64,000 bases of DNA from CAWJMD01 sp963700925 (GCA_963700925.1 OY969553.1:1240001-1304000); one strand, 5' to 3'; shown: positions 50,323 through 58,724, numbered from the stretch's first letter. A program made the numbers and translations. Notes: a model not told the origin generated them from the letters alone.

Positions 50323-50757
50323 TCAATTCACGCTTGGGTCTCGGTGCCGGCTGTAGTAGTCCGCCATGAGCCGCCAGTAGACCAGAATCAGCGCCATCAT
50401 GACCGCGGTGGCAGCGGCCGCCGGTGTGGCGCGGCGTTGCCGGGCGGCGATCACTGCGGTGATGCCGGCCAGGGTGGCCGCCGCGTCTACCGCCATCGCG
50501 GTGTCACGGGGTCGCTCGGTGATCCAAAGTTCTTCGCCGAGCACCACCCGGGTGGACCAAGCGTGCTCGTCCGCCGGTTTCGGGAAGATCACGGGGTTGG
50601 CGGCCATCCAGGCACCGACGATCGCGGCGTGGCTCCACTGGCGTGTCCATAGAGGAACGAGCACAAGCGGGGTGCTCAGCCAGCGACTCCAGGCACTCCA
50701 CGGGTTGGAGTGGCGAGCGAAGACCTCGTGTTTGAGGTCGGCGAAGCGGCGGGACAT
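50323..50757 (-). CDS. DUF6653 family membrane protein
   Basis: A 144-aa protein with FARHSNPWSAWSRWLSTPLV, VPLWTRQWSHAAIVGAWMAA, FPKPADEHAWSTRVVLGEEL and C-terminal ALILVYWRLMADYYSRH. Three to four hydrophobic segments. DUF6653 is an actinobacterial/haloarchaeal family of unknown role. The ATG at 50757 has GGGGAGGAT upstream. It is an isolated gene between two tRNA-Ala 3'-end copies, so it was probably acquired with one of them. Confidence 0.82.
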   Translation of the reverse strand: MSRRFADLKHEVFARHSNPWSAWSRWLSTPLVLVPLWTRQWSHAAIVGAWMAANPVIFPKPADEHAWSTRVVLGEELWITERPRDTAMAVDAAATLAGITAVIAARQRRATPAAAATAVMMALILVYWRLMADYYSRHRDPSVN

Positions 50758-51284
50758 CTCAGGATCCTCCCCCGTGACCGACCAATGACGCTAGCGGGGC
50801 GGTGGCAGCCGGAGCCCTCAGGCAATCTGCTCCGCAGCTAGACGATGATCCCTCCGGGCCGCGGGGCGTGGCGCGGCCCAACCTGTCAGGTCTTGACCGC
50901 CTACTCCTAGAAGTACCAGTCAGCAGCCACTTCAAGCTCGCGCATGGATCGTGTGTCGTTCTTCACCTACGCGACCGTCGGCCTGCCGATCCTCGTCCGG
51001 CAGCCCGGGGACGGCGCGGGATGGCTCGTCGGCCCGGTGGGCTTCTTCCCGATGCTTGGCGGACTCGCGGAGACGTATGTCGAACGCGTCCCCCACTGGC
51101 CGGGGGAGCGCGCCGGAGGCGCGCATTGACCACGCTCAATCGGTACGTGTACGCACCCTCGGGGACTACGACGAGCGCGTGCGCCGGCTGCTCGAAGACG
51201 ACGTCGTCGCAGCCGGGCCTGCTCACGAAGGCTGACTCTCGCCGTGCCCCGGCCGGTTCGGCCGAGCATGAGTGCGGTCTGACC
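50758..51284. other. Gene-poor stretch in island
   Basis: No gene I can support firmly. A 61-codon frame at 50944-51129 (VGLPILVRQPGDGAGWLVGP) and a short helical piece encoded near 51150-51235 (RTLGDYDERVRRLLEDDVVA) look like debris of broken genes rather than complete proteins. Confidence 0.5.
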
Positions 51285-51331
51285 TGGGTGGAGCTGAGGG
51301 GACTCGAACCCCTGACCCCCTCGTTGCGAAC
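51285..51331. repeat. Exact 47-nt att copy of tRNA-Ala 3' end (copy 2)
   Basis: Identical over 47 nt to 57753-57799, covering the T arm, the acceptor 3' strand and the anticodon 3' side of tRNA-Ala(CGC). Identity stops at the base after the anticodon loop, typical of an integrase crossover core. The flanks are unrelated to the tRNA locus. Confidence 0.92.
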
Positions 51332-51683
51332 CCGGCCGCACGATGTCGCGCTGTGCCTCCCTCGCCTCGTTCATGCCCCAGCCTGTCGAACACCTCGCGT
51401 TTCAAGAGACTCCATGGCTCGCTGCCTTTCCGCTGCCTTCTGCCCCACATGGGGGCCTCTGCCGAGTACACGAAGATCCGTCAGGCAAGAGGGCGAGCGA
51501 ACCAACGATCGATTGCCACGGCGGCAAGGATGAGCCACCGCGCACACAGAGCGCGGCGGATTCCGGTCAGGGTGGCGAGGCCATCACGTGCGACGCCGGA
51601 GGCGCCGTTTGCGTCGGGGTGGTGTCGCATGGTGCTCGGCTATCGGGTCGGCCCGGCGGCTCAGGTAGGGGCAGACTTGAGGT
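51332..51683. other. Gene-poor stretch before DUF6221
   Basis: I see no convincing coding sequence, RNA or repeat here; frames present are short and lack a start signal. Confidence 0.5.
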
Positions 51684-51959
51684 GTGACGCTCACTGCGTT
51701 TCTTCTGGCTCGGATTGCCGAGGACAAGCAGCGGTGGACGCTGGCCGCCATGCGGACGGGTGGGTCCGCGCTGTTGAAGCTCGCGGAGCGGATGCTGGCT
51801 GAGTGTGACGCGAAGCGGCGGATCGTGGAGCTCGAACCACCCGCGACGGGTGACGGTGGGTTTCCGGAGGGCTATTGGGAGGCGCACCAGTTGGTCCTTC
51901 GTCTGCTTGCGCTGCCGTACGCCGGCCACCCTGACTACGAGGAGGCCTGGCGTCCCTGA
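51684..51959 (+). CDS. DUF6221 family protein
   Basis: A 91-aa protein starting LTAFLLARIAEDKQRW, with MLAECDAKRRIVELEP and the family ending LVLRLLALPYAGHPDYEEAW. It is shorter than usual DUF6221 proteins, lacking much of the middle. This family is typical of actinobacterial phages and integrative elements; its role is unknown. GTG 51684. Its last 12 nt lie in the block duplicated at 48158, so copy 1 kept only the tail of this gene. Confidence 0.8.
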   Translation: MTLTAFLLARIAEDKQRWTLAAMRTGGSALLKLAERMLAECDAKRRIVELEPPATGDGGFPEGYWEAHQLVLRLLALPYAGHPDYEEAWRP

Positions 51960-52068
51960 CACTCCTCTATGCAAGCCGCCGCGCGTCCGATTGGTTGCTC
52001 CGGTTCATGGGTCCTGATTGCGAACGTATTGGTCCCTTTCCTGCCCAATACCTTCCGTTGCGGGGGGG

Positions 52069-52074
52069 TACTGT
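52069..52074 (+). promoter_or_regulatory. -10 box of regulatory block copy 2
   Basis: TACTGT, 6 nt before the ATG at 52081; conserved with copy 1. Confidence 0.55.
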
Positions 52075-52080
52075 CAGTAG

Positions 52081-52599
52081 ATGCGGGACACAGTTCGCTC
52101 CTTTGGGGATGGACTGAAGAGTGTCCGCGAGGCCCGTCACTTCCTGGTCGGGATGCTGGAGGACTGGCAGCTTGAGGGCTTCGACTTCGGTGGACCCTTG
52201 GTGCTGACGGAGTTGGCGACCAATGCTGCCCTGTACGCGCCGCCGCCGTATCTGGTGCGGCTGTCGTTCGATGTCGGCGAGTTGCGGGTGGAGGTGCATG
52301 ACAGCAGCGTCAGGCCCCCGCGTCGTCGTGACTACGGCCAGGACGCCACCACCGGCCGCGGCCTCAACCTGGTCGCTGAACTGTGTGACGACTGGGGTTA
52401 CACCCCAGACGGCGCGGGGAAGATCGTCTGGGCGTCGGTGCGGGTGGACGAGGAGACCCCACTGGCCGACCTCTTCGACCTGGACGACTTCGACTTGCAC
52501 GACGGACCGGGCTCTCCAACAGCCTCCGGGCCACCTCACGGTGGCTTGCCGAACCTGAGCCTGGCGGGAGCGGTCCACCACCTGAGTTGGGCGGCATGA
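52081..52599 (+). CDS. RsbW-like ATP-binding regulatory protein, copy 2
   Basis: Paralogue (172 aa) of the protein at 48297. All GHKL boxes are kept: LTELATNAALYAPPP, EVHDSS, TTGRGLNLVAELCDDWGY, KIVWASVRVD. Differences cluster in the N-terminus (SFGDGLKSVREARHFLVGML) and in the variable acidic tail after residue 125, where sequence and length differ. Conserved catalytic boxes with diverged ends suggest that both copies are used, perhaps with different partners. The stop overlaps the next gene (ATGA). Confidence 0.88.
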   Translation: MRDTVRSFGDGLKSVREARHFLVGMLEDWQLEGFDFGGPLVLTELATNAALYAPPPYLVRLSFDVGELRVEVHDSSVRPPRRRDYGQDATTGRGLNLVAELCDDWGYTPDGAGKIVWASVRVDEETPLADLFDLDDFDLHDGPGSPTASGPPHGGLPNLSLAGAVHHLSWAA

Positions 52600-53111
52600 C
52601 GTCCAGCGTGGACCCTGTCGATGGCCCGGGCGCTCAGGGTGAGGACCCGATTCTGACCGTGCACGTCCTGGGCCTTCCCGTTCAGCTGCAGCGCAGGGCT
52701 CAGCAGCACAATGAAGAACTGACCCGCGAACTCACTTTGATCGCCGAGCGGATGCGCCAGCACGGGACCCCCGCCGCACTTCCGGCCCGTCTGGTGGCTC
52801 TGGTCGAGCAACTCAGCCATCAGTACGGGGGGATGTCGGACGAGCAGGAGGAGCAGCTTGAAGAGGCGCGGGCGAGTGGCGCCGACACGGTCGACCTGAC
52901 CTACCAGTTGCCGCCATCGGCTGCCGGCGCCGCGCGGGCCCTGGGTCAGATGCTGGACGAGGCCGATGACTACTGCCGCGAAGGCAAGCACCTGCTCACG
53001 CTCGCCAGCCCGCCGGACCTGGTGTCCTACCGACATTGGTTCCTGTCCCAGTTCACCGAGCAAGCCGTCGGTCGGCCCCCGGTTCGTTGGAGTGACTACC
53101 GCCGCGAGTGA
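52596..53111 (+). CDS. Unknown helical protein of regulatory block, copy 2
   Basis: A 171-aa paralogue of the protein at 48803, the same length. Conserved core: LGLPVQLQRRAQQHNEELTR and the C-terminal HLLTLASPPDLVSYRHWFL, ending RPPVRWSDYR. Variable central part (GADTVDLTYQLPPSAAGAAR). ATGA-coupled to the ATPase gene. Retention of length and ends after divergence indicates selection on the pair. Confidence 0.8.
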   Translation: MTSSVDPVDGPGAQGEDPILTVHVLGLPVQLQRRAQQHNEELTRELTLIAERMRQHGTPAALPARLVALVEQLSHQYGGMSDEQEEQLEEARASGADTVDLTYQLPPSAAGAARALGQMLDEADDYCREGKHLLTLASPPDLVSYRHWFLSQFTEQAVGRPPVRWSDYRRE

Positions 53112-53180
53112 CCCATTCCACGCCGGATCGCGCCAGTCGAAAGAGCGGCTGGTGAGAGCCTCGACGAGAGGAGGGTGGTG

Positions 53181-53531
53181 ATGCCCCTCGACCCGGCCAT
53201 GAGTGCTGCCGTTCGCGCCGCGTCGCGTACTCCTTTCGGATGGCGTCACTCCGAGCGGATGATCCAGGCCGCTCTGACGGCCGCGATACCGCACCTCACA
53301 CCTGCCGACCTGACGTCGGACCTGGTCGCGAACATCGAAGCGGGAGCGCTGCGCGACGCGGCTGACAGGCTTGAAGGGCCACTGAACGAGTCGGAGCTCC
53401 GGACGCCGCAGTGGAGGGCCGGCCGTCTGACCGCCGTGGGGATGCTGCGTCGCCTGGCGGACGAAGCGGACGAAGCCGCGCGGCGCGCGCGACGGATCAG
53501 AGAAGTGCTGGACGAGCCAGCCATCGGCTAG
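53181..53531 (+). CDS. Unknown small helical protein of regulatory block, copy 2
   Basis: A 116-aa paralogue of the protein at 49392: FGWRHSERMIQAALTAAIPH, then LTPADLTSDLVANIEAGALR and a C-terminal Ala/Arg helix ending EVLDEPAIG. The ATG at 53181 is supported by AGGAGGG five nt upstream; two GTG codons directly before it are alternatives. Function unknown. Confidence 0.72.
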   Translation: MPLDPAMSAAVRAASRTPFGWRHSERMIQAALTAAIPHLTPADLTSDLVANIEAGALRDAADRLEGPLNESELRTPQWRAGRLTAVGMLRRLADEADEAARRARRIREVLDEPAIG

Positions 53532-54058
53532 CCCGCGTCGGAGCCGGCTCGTCATGGAGGAGGACTGTCGCCCTCGGTCAGGGCGCCCTCACTTGGGGCG
53601 GCCGCAACTATGCGAGTGAGTCGGTTCGCTGTCGCCGACGAAGACGCGGGCTGTCGGAGAGCTGTCTGCGGTTGCCCGCGGAGGCGATAGAAGATCTGGA
53701 GCGTCCACTCTGCACCTCACATGCTTCTGAAGCTCGAGAGCCCCCCGGCCGACTCACGAATACGCTACGCCGCCAACGGCTACCGCGGGTGAAATGCCCT
53801 CCGCCTGGCCTAATCTCGGCAGGTCAGGTGGCTGTGCGCGGCGTTCGTGGTTTCTGGTGGCACGCGGCTGCGCCGATCGATGCTGAGCGGCGCTCCTGCC
53901 CGCCGCCCAGGTCACGGACTGCGAGCAACCGTGAACCCAGACGGACGAGCGGGCAACTGCCGTCGGGCCCCGAGCCGGGGCAGGGACGGCCATGCGCGAT
54001 CCACGCAGGGGCCCCCACGGAGGGACGGGCGATTCCGGCAGCGAGAATGAGGCAACGG
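53532..54058. other. Gene-poor tail of duplicated block, copy 2
   Basis: No gene I can support. Partly homologous to 49746-49990, with an unshared stretch around 53604-53750. It ends at the convergent GAF-ANTAR gene. Confidence 0.6.
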
Positions 54059-54850
54059 TCAATGCGGCCGGCGGGAGCTGTCGGGATTGGTCGGGTCGCT
54101 GACTCCGGCGGACACGGGTGCAGCGTCCGTGATGTCCACCGTGGCCTCGCGGAGTGTGGGCAGCGCGGCGTCGTGGCGCTCGATTACCACCTCGGCGCCG
54201 CGCCGCAGGCCGATGTTGTCGTCTTCGGCTGCGCGGCAGAGCGCTCGGAAGGCGTCGCCCGGCGTCAGTCGCTGGTCAGCGTCCATCAGGATCTCCAGCG
54301 CGATCTCGACGATGTGCCGAGTCTGCAGCGATCGGTGCAGGGTGCTGAACTCACGCGATCTGGCTAGCGCGACAGCCGCTGTGGCAGCGAGGCGGTGCGC
54401 TTCCTGGATGTCCTTGTCGTCGAAGGCTTTCGACTCGGATGCGTACAGGTTGAGGGCGCCAACCTTGCGCGTGGATGTGGCTAGGCGCACGGTCAGCATG
54501 GACCCAACGCCGAGGGCGTGCGCTACTCGGCACCATCGGGGCCTTCGGGTCTCGGTGCTCGCATCGCGCACGTGGTAGGTGTCGTCGGCCCAGATCGCGT
54601 CCAGGCTGGGACCCTCTTCGAGCCTGTACTGAGCGGCGTCGGCCTCGTCGAAGCCCGGCCCTGTGGTTGCAGACGTCTGCAGTTCGCCATCCTTGAGTTG
54701 AGTCAGGCTGGCCCACTGACAACTGCGGATCCCGGCAACTGCGAGGTCAACGACGCGCTGCTCAACGAAGACGTGGTCATGCTCAGAGGCCAGGGGCTCG
54801 CCTGGCTCGCGAGGGGGCGACTGCCCAGCGACAGGATCCGGGATAGCCAT
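54059..54850 (-). CDS. GAF-ANTAR RNA-binding antiterminator-type regulator
   Basis: Cytoplasmic regulator of 263 aa. A GAF sensor (about 30-165) contains EGPSLDAIWADDTYHVRDAS and GVGSMLTVRLATSTRKVGAL. The ANTAR domain (about 168-225) contains RHIVEIALEILMDADQRLTP and GDAFRALCRAAEDDNIGLRR. ANTAR domains bind paired RNA hairpins and prevent termination; the RNA target here is unknown. The ATG at 54850 has TGAGGTCC upstream; GTG 54862 is an alternative. In the same island as the RsbW-like modules, it adds to a stress-signalling cargo. Confidence 0.87.
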   Translation of the reverse strand: MAIPDPVAGQSPPREPGEPLASEHDHVFVEQRVVDLAVAGIRSCQWASLTQLKDGELQTSATTGPGFDEADAAQYRLEEGPSLDAIWADDTYHVRDASTETRRPRWCRVAHALGVGSMLTVRLATSTRKVGALNLYASESKAFDDKDIQEAHRLAATAAVALARSREFSTLHRSLQTRHIVEIALEILMDADQRLTPGDAFRALCRAAEDDNIGLRRGAEVVIERHDAALPTLREATVDITDAAPVSAGVSDPTNPDSSRRPH

Positions 54851-55051
54851 GCAGGACCTCACATGGTCCTTGAGACCCGGGGACGTTGAAAGTCCCGGCG
54901 ACTGGCAACCGCCTCGCCAGGGTCACTGGTCGTCCCTGGGGAGGATCCGCATCCGGCGATCTGTGCGTCTTGATCACCACGCACCTTGGGATCGCAGATG
55001 CGGTCCGCCGGACGTACCGTCGAGGCAACCGCAACGAGGGGTGCATGGACG

Positions 55052-55576
55052 ATGGCTGACACTCCCGAGCAGGAACCCCCACACCTCGCAGCGCCCGATG
55101 CGGTAAGCGCCTCGGCCCGCGAGTGGCACAAGTTGCAGCTCGCTGCCCTGGCTTTCGTGGGACTTTGTGGCGTGCTAACCGGTGACAACGGCACCCGGCT
55201 TCCCATCTGGCTGCAGTCCCTCGCCGGCGTGCTGGCGCTGCTCGCCCTCGCGGTCGCGGCGATCGGGGTCTTGCTGGTGGCGCTCGTGGCGTGGCCGCTT
55301 GGTGCGCCGGCGGACCCGACCACCGGTGCCCGCCGGCTCCGGGTCGGTGTCATCTTGACCGGTGTCGCGATCGGCTTGACCGCGTTTTCGACGTCCAGCA
55401 ACTGGTGGCCGCAGTCCAATGCGGAACGCCCCTTGCAGGTCAGTACCAGCAGCGGCACCGCCTGCGGCCAGGTAGTCGACAGCGCCGCCGGCTGGATCGA
55501 CCTCGACGTGCGCGGCACGGTGGTCCGCCTGGACCTGGTCGACCTGGTCTCACTCTTGCCCACGGAGTCCTGCTGA
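55052..55576 (+). CDS. Small membrane protein of unknown function
   Basis: A 174-aa protein with a polar N-terminus and three hydrophobic segments (about 33-50, 56-90 and 107-123). A C-terminal ~50 residues with two Cys, presumably outside, includes GTACGQVVDSAAGWIDLDVR. No family recognised. The ATG at 55052 has GAGGGG about 10 nt upstream. Isolated between the GAF-ANTAR gene and the IS481-type element. Confidence 0.65.
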   Translation: MADTPEQEPPHLAAPDAVSASAREWHKLQLAALAFVGLCGVLTGDNGTRLPIWLQSLAGVLALLALAVAAIGVLLVALVAWPLGAPADPTTGARRLRVGVILTGVAIGLTAFSTSSNWWPQSNAERPLQVSTSSGTACGQVVDSAAGWIDLDVRGTVVRLDLVDLVSLLPTESC

Positions 55577-55857
55577 CGCACTGAGCGGAAACAGCGACGC
55601 CAGGCATTGCGACGACCTGTCTCAGAGGTACGTCCAAGGGCGGGCGGTAAAGACCGACAGTTGGGCCTCGTGCTGGCCGTCCCGCCGCAGACCCACGCCC
55701 GCGTCCCCGGCCCGCAGGGACGCTCTTGCCAACGCCGTGCCAGAAGCGCACGATCCTCGCGGCACCTGGCCGAGCCCACGAGGTCGGGCAGCCGTGCGTC
55801 TGAGCCCGTCTCGGCACCACGTCGGAACCAGTCGTGAGGTGTTCCCCAAACCGTGTT

Positions 55858-55871
55858 CTCGGCGCCGCTGC
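55858..55871. repeat. Target-site duplication, left
   Basis: CTCGGCGCCGCTGC, identical to 57657-57670 on the far side of the IS481-type element. Confidence 0.8.
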
Positions 55872-57656
55872 TGTCAAGGTTCGGCACCCGGGTGACGGAA
55901 CAGTTCCGGTTCCCGCCAGACACTCATCCGGTGAGTGATGACTGACCGGCTGCGGCCGTCGGGTCCTTCCGTGGTTTGCGGGGTCGGCCGTTCGGGGTAG
56001 CGAATGCGCCGTGCTCTTTGGCGGGGTCGTGCCGGATCGGGTGGACCCGCACAATCACTCCCTCGCAGGCCAACTGGACCGACCCGGCGACGATCGAGAC
56101 CTGCAGCGCCTTGCCCCGCCAGGCGTTCCCGGCCCGGTACATCGTGCCGGCGAAGGAGACGCAGCCGGTGTGGTCGGCGATCCTGGTCACGGTCGGTCCG
56201 GTGGTCGCGGTCCGGGCGGTCCGGGTGCCCTGCCGCGGCCGAGCCGGGGTGTCCTGACCGGGCTTTCGGCGCTGGGCGTGGCTGGCCACCAGCACCTCGC
56301 GGTGGAAGATCTGGACCAGGTTCTCGGACACCACCGCCTCGACCGGTTCCCCGGCCAGCACGATCGGGACCCGGTAGGAGAACCCGGCCAACCGGACCAC
56401 ACCACGCTGGTCGACCCAGCGCTGCACCCCGGGCAGCCGCGGACCCGCGGGCTGGTGCAGGTCCAGGCGAGGCCGGGGTACGAACACCGGCACCGGGTCG
56501 ACCACGGCCAGGTCACCCTGCGCGGTGCCGGGCCCGGCCAGCACGAACCGGTCAATCGGGGGCCGCATCCCCAGCGACTGGTGCGGCCGCTCAGTGTTGT
56601 AGTGCGCCACCCACTGATCCAGCGCGGCCTGCAGCTCGGCCAGGCCCTGGTACTGGCCGTCGGCGGCGCCGAAGAACTCCAGCCGCATCGTCTTATGCAG
56701 CCGCTCCACCTTCCCGGTCGTGGTCGGCGACCGGGGCGCGGTCAGCAGGTGCCTGATCCCGTTCTCGGCGCAGATCCGGTCGAACAACACCTCACTGCTC
56801 GACCCGCCCGGCCCGAACCGGCCGGTGAACACCTTCCCGTTATCGGTGAGGATCTGCTCCGGGATGCCATGACGCTTCAACGCCGCCAGCAGCGCCTCAC
56901 AGACCGGCCGCGCCCTCGCCCGGGCCACCAGCATCGCCGAGACCACGAACCGGGAGTTGTCATCGATCCCGGTCACGCACTTGACCTCGGACCCGTCACC
57001 CAGATGGATCCCACCGACCACATCCATCTGCCACAGCTCCATCGGCCGGCCCCGCTCCCAGCGCCGGTAGTCGGCCCGCTTCCGGCGCCGCTTCGCCGGG
57101 TCGATCCGGCCGCCCCGGACCAGGGCCCGGTACACCCCGGACCGGCTAGGCACCGGCCAGACCGCCTCCCGCCCCAGCTGGTAGCGGATCCGGTCCGGAC
57201 CCCACAACGGATGCTCATCACGCAACGCCAGGATCCGCGCCTCGACCACCGCCGGCATCTGGTGCGGACACGAATGCGGACGCGAGGACCGGTCCTCCAA
57301 GTTCACCGCGCCGCCGTCAGCGGCATACCGGCGCAGCCAGTCATGAACGGTCTGACGCTGCACCCCATACAGGCGGGCGACCTCGGTCACGGTGGCCCCG
57401 TCCAGGACCTCCAGCACCGCCCGATACCGCTGCTCAGCCACCAGCAACTCCCGCAACATCCCGGCTCCTTTCGCAGACCTGTCGGCCAACGAAACGAGCC
57501 ACCGGGACCGGCCGCAACAGGCCGGAGTGTCACCCAGGAACCGGAACGACTGTCACCCACCTACCGAACACCTGTCGCGCAGGAACCGAACCCGCGTCCG
57601 CGAACTGGAACCCACCTACCGGAACCCGATGGTCAAGGATGAACCGGAACTGCACA
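55872..57656. mobile_element. IS481-family element, 1785 nt
   Basis: Bounded by a 14-nt direct repeat. Both tips read TGT inward (TGTCAAGGTTC on the left, TGTGCAGTTCCGG on the right, complement), as in IS481 elements. Inside, between tips and gene, are several inverted or repeated GGAACCGGAAC-type motifs, including GTTCCGGTTCCCGCCAGACA (55903-55922) facing TGTCACCCAGGAACCGGAAC (57528-57547), probably transposase sites. Confidence 0.8.
55924..57459 (-). CDS. IS481-family transposase (DDE)
   Basis: Transposase of 511 aa. HTH near residue 30-50 (VTEVARLYGVQRQTVHDWLR). The DDE catalytic core has MELWQMDVVGGIHLGDG (first Asp), ILTDNGKVFTGRF (second Asp) and TTTGKVERLHKTMRLEFF (Glu), then HYNTERPHQSLGMRPP. 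A C-terminal extension (about 330-511) resembles the Mu/IS481 C-terminal beta domain. The ATG at 57459 has AAAGGAG upstream. It appears intact. Confidence 0.93.
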   Translation of the reverse strand: MLRELLVAEQRYRAVLEVLDGATVTEVARLYGVQRQTVHDWLRRYAADGGAVNLEDRSSRPHSCPHQMPAVVEARILALRDEHPLWGPDRIRYQLGREAVWPVPSRSGVYRALVRGGRIDPAKRRRKRADYRRWERGRPMELWQMDVVGGIHLGDGSEVKCVTGIDDNSRFVVSAMLVARARARPVCEALLAALKRHGIPEQILTDNGKVFTGRFGPGGSSSEVLFDRICAENGIRHLLTAPRSPTTTGKVERLHKTMRLEFFGAADGQYQGLAELQAALDQWVAHYNTERPHQSLGMRPPIDRFVLAGPGTAQGDLAVVDPVPVFVPRPRLDLHQPAGPRLPGVQRWVDQRGVVRLAGFSYRVPIVLAGEPVEAVVSENLVQIFHREVLVASHAQRRKPGQDTPARPRQGTRTARTATTGPTVTRIADHTGCVSFAGTMYRAGNAWRGKALQVSIVAGSVQLACEGVIVRVHPIRHDPAKEHGAFATPNGRPRKPRKDPTAAAGQSSLTG

Positions 57657-57670
57657 CTCGGCGCCGCTGC
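57657..57670. repeat. Target-site duplication, right
   Basis: Same 14 nt as 55858-55871, directly outside the right tip of the IS481-type element. Confidence 0.8.
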
Positions 57671-57695
57671 GTTTTCGCTGCCTGAAAAGGCCGAT

Positions 57696-57721
57696 GGCAC
57701 CCACGAGGACTCGTGAGTGCC
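57696..57721 (-). terminator. Terminator of tRNA-Ala
   Basis: GGCACTCACGAG / CTCGTGGGTGCC form a 12-nt stem (one mismatch) with a 2-nt centre on the minus strand, followed by a short T-run (CCTTTT) 7 nt later, about 35 nt after the tRNA 3' end. A copy of the hairpin exists at 50108-50133. Confidence 0.75.
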
Positions 57722-57756
57722 ACCAGGAAAGCGCCCTGACCGGCAGGAACGTTGGG

Positions 57757-57829
57757 TGGAGCTGAGGGGACTCGAACCCCTGACCCCCTCGTTGCGAACG
57801 AGGTGCGCTACCAGCTGCGCCACAGCCCC
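57757..57829 (-). tRNA. tRNA-Ala (anticodon CGC)
   Basis: A 73-nt cloverleaf on the minus strand: acceptor GGGGCTG / CAGCTCC with discriminator A, D arm GCGCAGCTGGTAGCGC, anticodon stem CCTCG / CGAGG with loop TTCGCAA (anticodon CGC, reads GCG), and T arm AGGGGTTCGAGTCCCCT. CCA is not encoded. Its 3' half is the integration target repeated at 51285 and 50169. Confidence 0.97.
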
Positions 57830-57908
57830 ATCGGTGCGAAAGGCTAACACCGGCGCGCCGGACGACCGTAATCGGTTCGCACCTCGCCGGAGCGCCGGCA
57901 GCCCGGCC

Positions 57909-58724
57909 TCAGGCCCCGAGCGCTCGGCGGACGGGGGGCGCGTAGGTGGGGATGTCGTCCTCGTCCACGTCGGGGATCGACGTCGAAGCTGCCTCGGTGG
58001 CGGCCGGCTGCTCCCGCCAGTCTGCGTGCCAGCGCGAGACCTCGTCGAACTCGAGGGCCGACGCGCGCCGCCGCGGAACCTCGTCCTTGAGCAGGTACGA
58101 CGGCAGTGGCACAGGGACGGGGGTCCACTCGCCGGGCAGCAGCTCGCGCTCCACGTCGAGCGAGGCCGTGCGGCCACCGTCCGCAGCAGCATGGTCGTCG
58201 TCGCGCTCGACCTCGGTCACACCAGAATCCTCGAACAGCTCCGTGCTGACTCCGGACGCGCCGGCTCCTGTGGACCTTCGCCGCGCGCGCAGGCGCAGCG
58301 CCGCGACCAGCAGCACGAGGACGCCGCACGGAACGACAGGCGACCACTCGGGCGCGAGCGCGAGCACGGCGAGCGCCACCGAGCCTGGCACCGCGAGCAC
58401 CGACACCACCAGAAGGCCGACCACAGCCAGGCCGACCCTTGGCAGGCGAGTGCGGCGGCCCCTTCTGGCGGGCACCGGCTGCACCTCGGCAGGGTCTGGC
58501 TCCGCGACCGGGAGAGGCGGTGGCGTCAGCACATACGCGTGTGCGGGCGAGACGTGCGAGCGGTCTGGCTCGGGTCTGGGCGACAGCACGTGCATCGCAT
58601 CGGAGAACCGGTCATCGGCACGTGATGCCGACATCTGCTCGCGGCGCCGGAGCCACGTGGGCACCAGGTAGGCCATCCAGAGCCCGATCACGATGAGGAA
58701 GATCAGGCTGCTGTCCACGCTCAT
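57909..58724 (-). CDS. glpR: GlpR-like membrane receptor of gephyrin-like protein
   Basis: A 271-aa membrane protein recognised by its N-terminus SLIFLIVIGLWMAYLVPTWL, followed by RRREQ, a polar linker, two central TM helices (about 95-145) and a charged C-terminus. In Corynebacterium, GlpR is the membrane receptor of the MoeA-like Glp protein and the pair is linked to early cell division. Here the moeA/glp gene lies about 1.8 kb upstream in the same direction. The ATG at 58724; GTG two codons later is possible, since a TAGCGT box lies close upstream. Confidence 0.78.
   Translation of the reverse strand: MSVDSSLIFLIVIGLWMAYLVPTWLRRREQMSASRADDRFSDAMHVLSPRPEPDRSHVSPAHAYVLTPPPLPVAEPDPAEVQPVPARRGRRTRLPRVGLAVVGLLVVSVLAVPGSVALAVLALAPEWSPVVPCGVLVLLVAALRLRARRRSTGAGASGVSTELFEDSGVTEVERDDDHAAADGGRTASLDVERELLPGEWTPVPVPLPSYLLKDEVPRRRASALEFDEVSRWHADWREQPAATEAASTSIPDVDEDDIPTYAPPVRRALGA

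Larger units (their letters stand above)
51944..53905. repeat. Duplicated block, copy 2
   Basis: Same orientation as copy 1 (48158-49990). It holds the same three genes at the same spacing, a conserved promoter region and a decaying tail with an extra ~130-150 nt around 53604-53750. Confidence 0.9.
48158..57756. mobile_element. tRNA-Ala-associated accessory island (decayed)
   Basis: The island runs from the broken lyase gene to the 3' end of tRNA-Ala(CGC). Inside are two extra copies of the tRNA 3' end (50104-50209 and 51285-51331), all in the same orientation, the mark of repeated site-specific integration. Contents are two copies of a three-gene regulatory block, DUF6653, DUF6221, a GAF-ANTAR regulator, a small membrane protein, an IS481-type element and several gene-poor stretches. 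I recognise no integrase, so it is probably immobile now. The outer limit at 48158 is inferred from the truncation. Confidence 0.6.

Noticed and set aside
50944..51129. Small 61-codon gene
   Set aside because: It reads plausibly but has no ribosome site, family or neighbours and lies in decayed island DNA; kept only as possible debris.
53411..54367. 318-codon plus-strand frame across 53532-54058
   Set aside because: It starts inside a real gene in another frame, has unlikely composition and runs antisense into the GAF-ANTAR gene.
55903..57547. Outer ends of the IS481-type element at the inner 20-nt inverted repeats
   Set aside because: Their TGT ends face the wrong way for tips; the TGT tips next to the 14-nt direct repeats (55872 and 57656) fit better.
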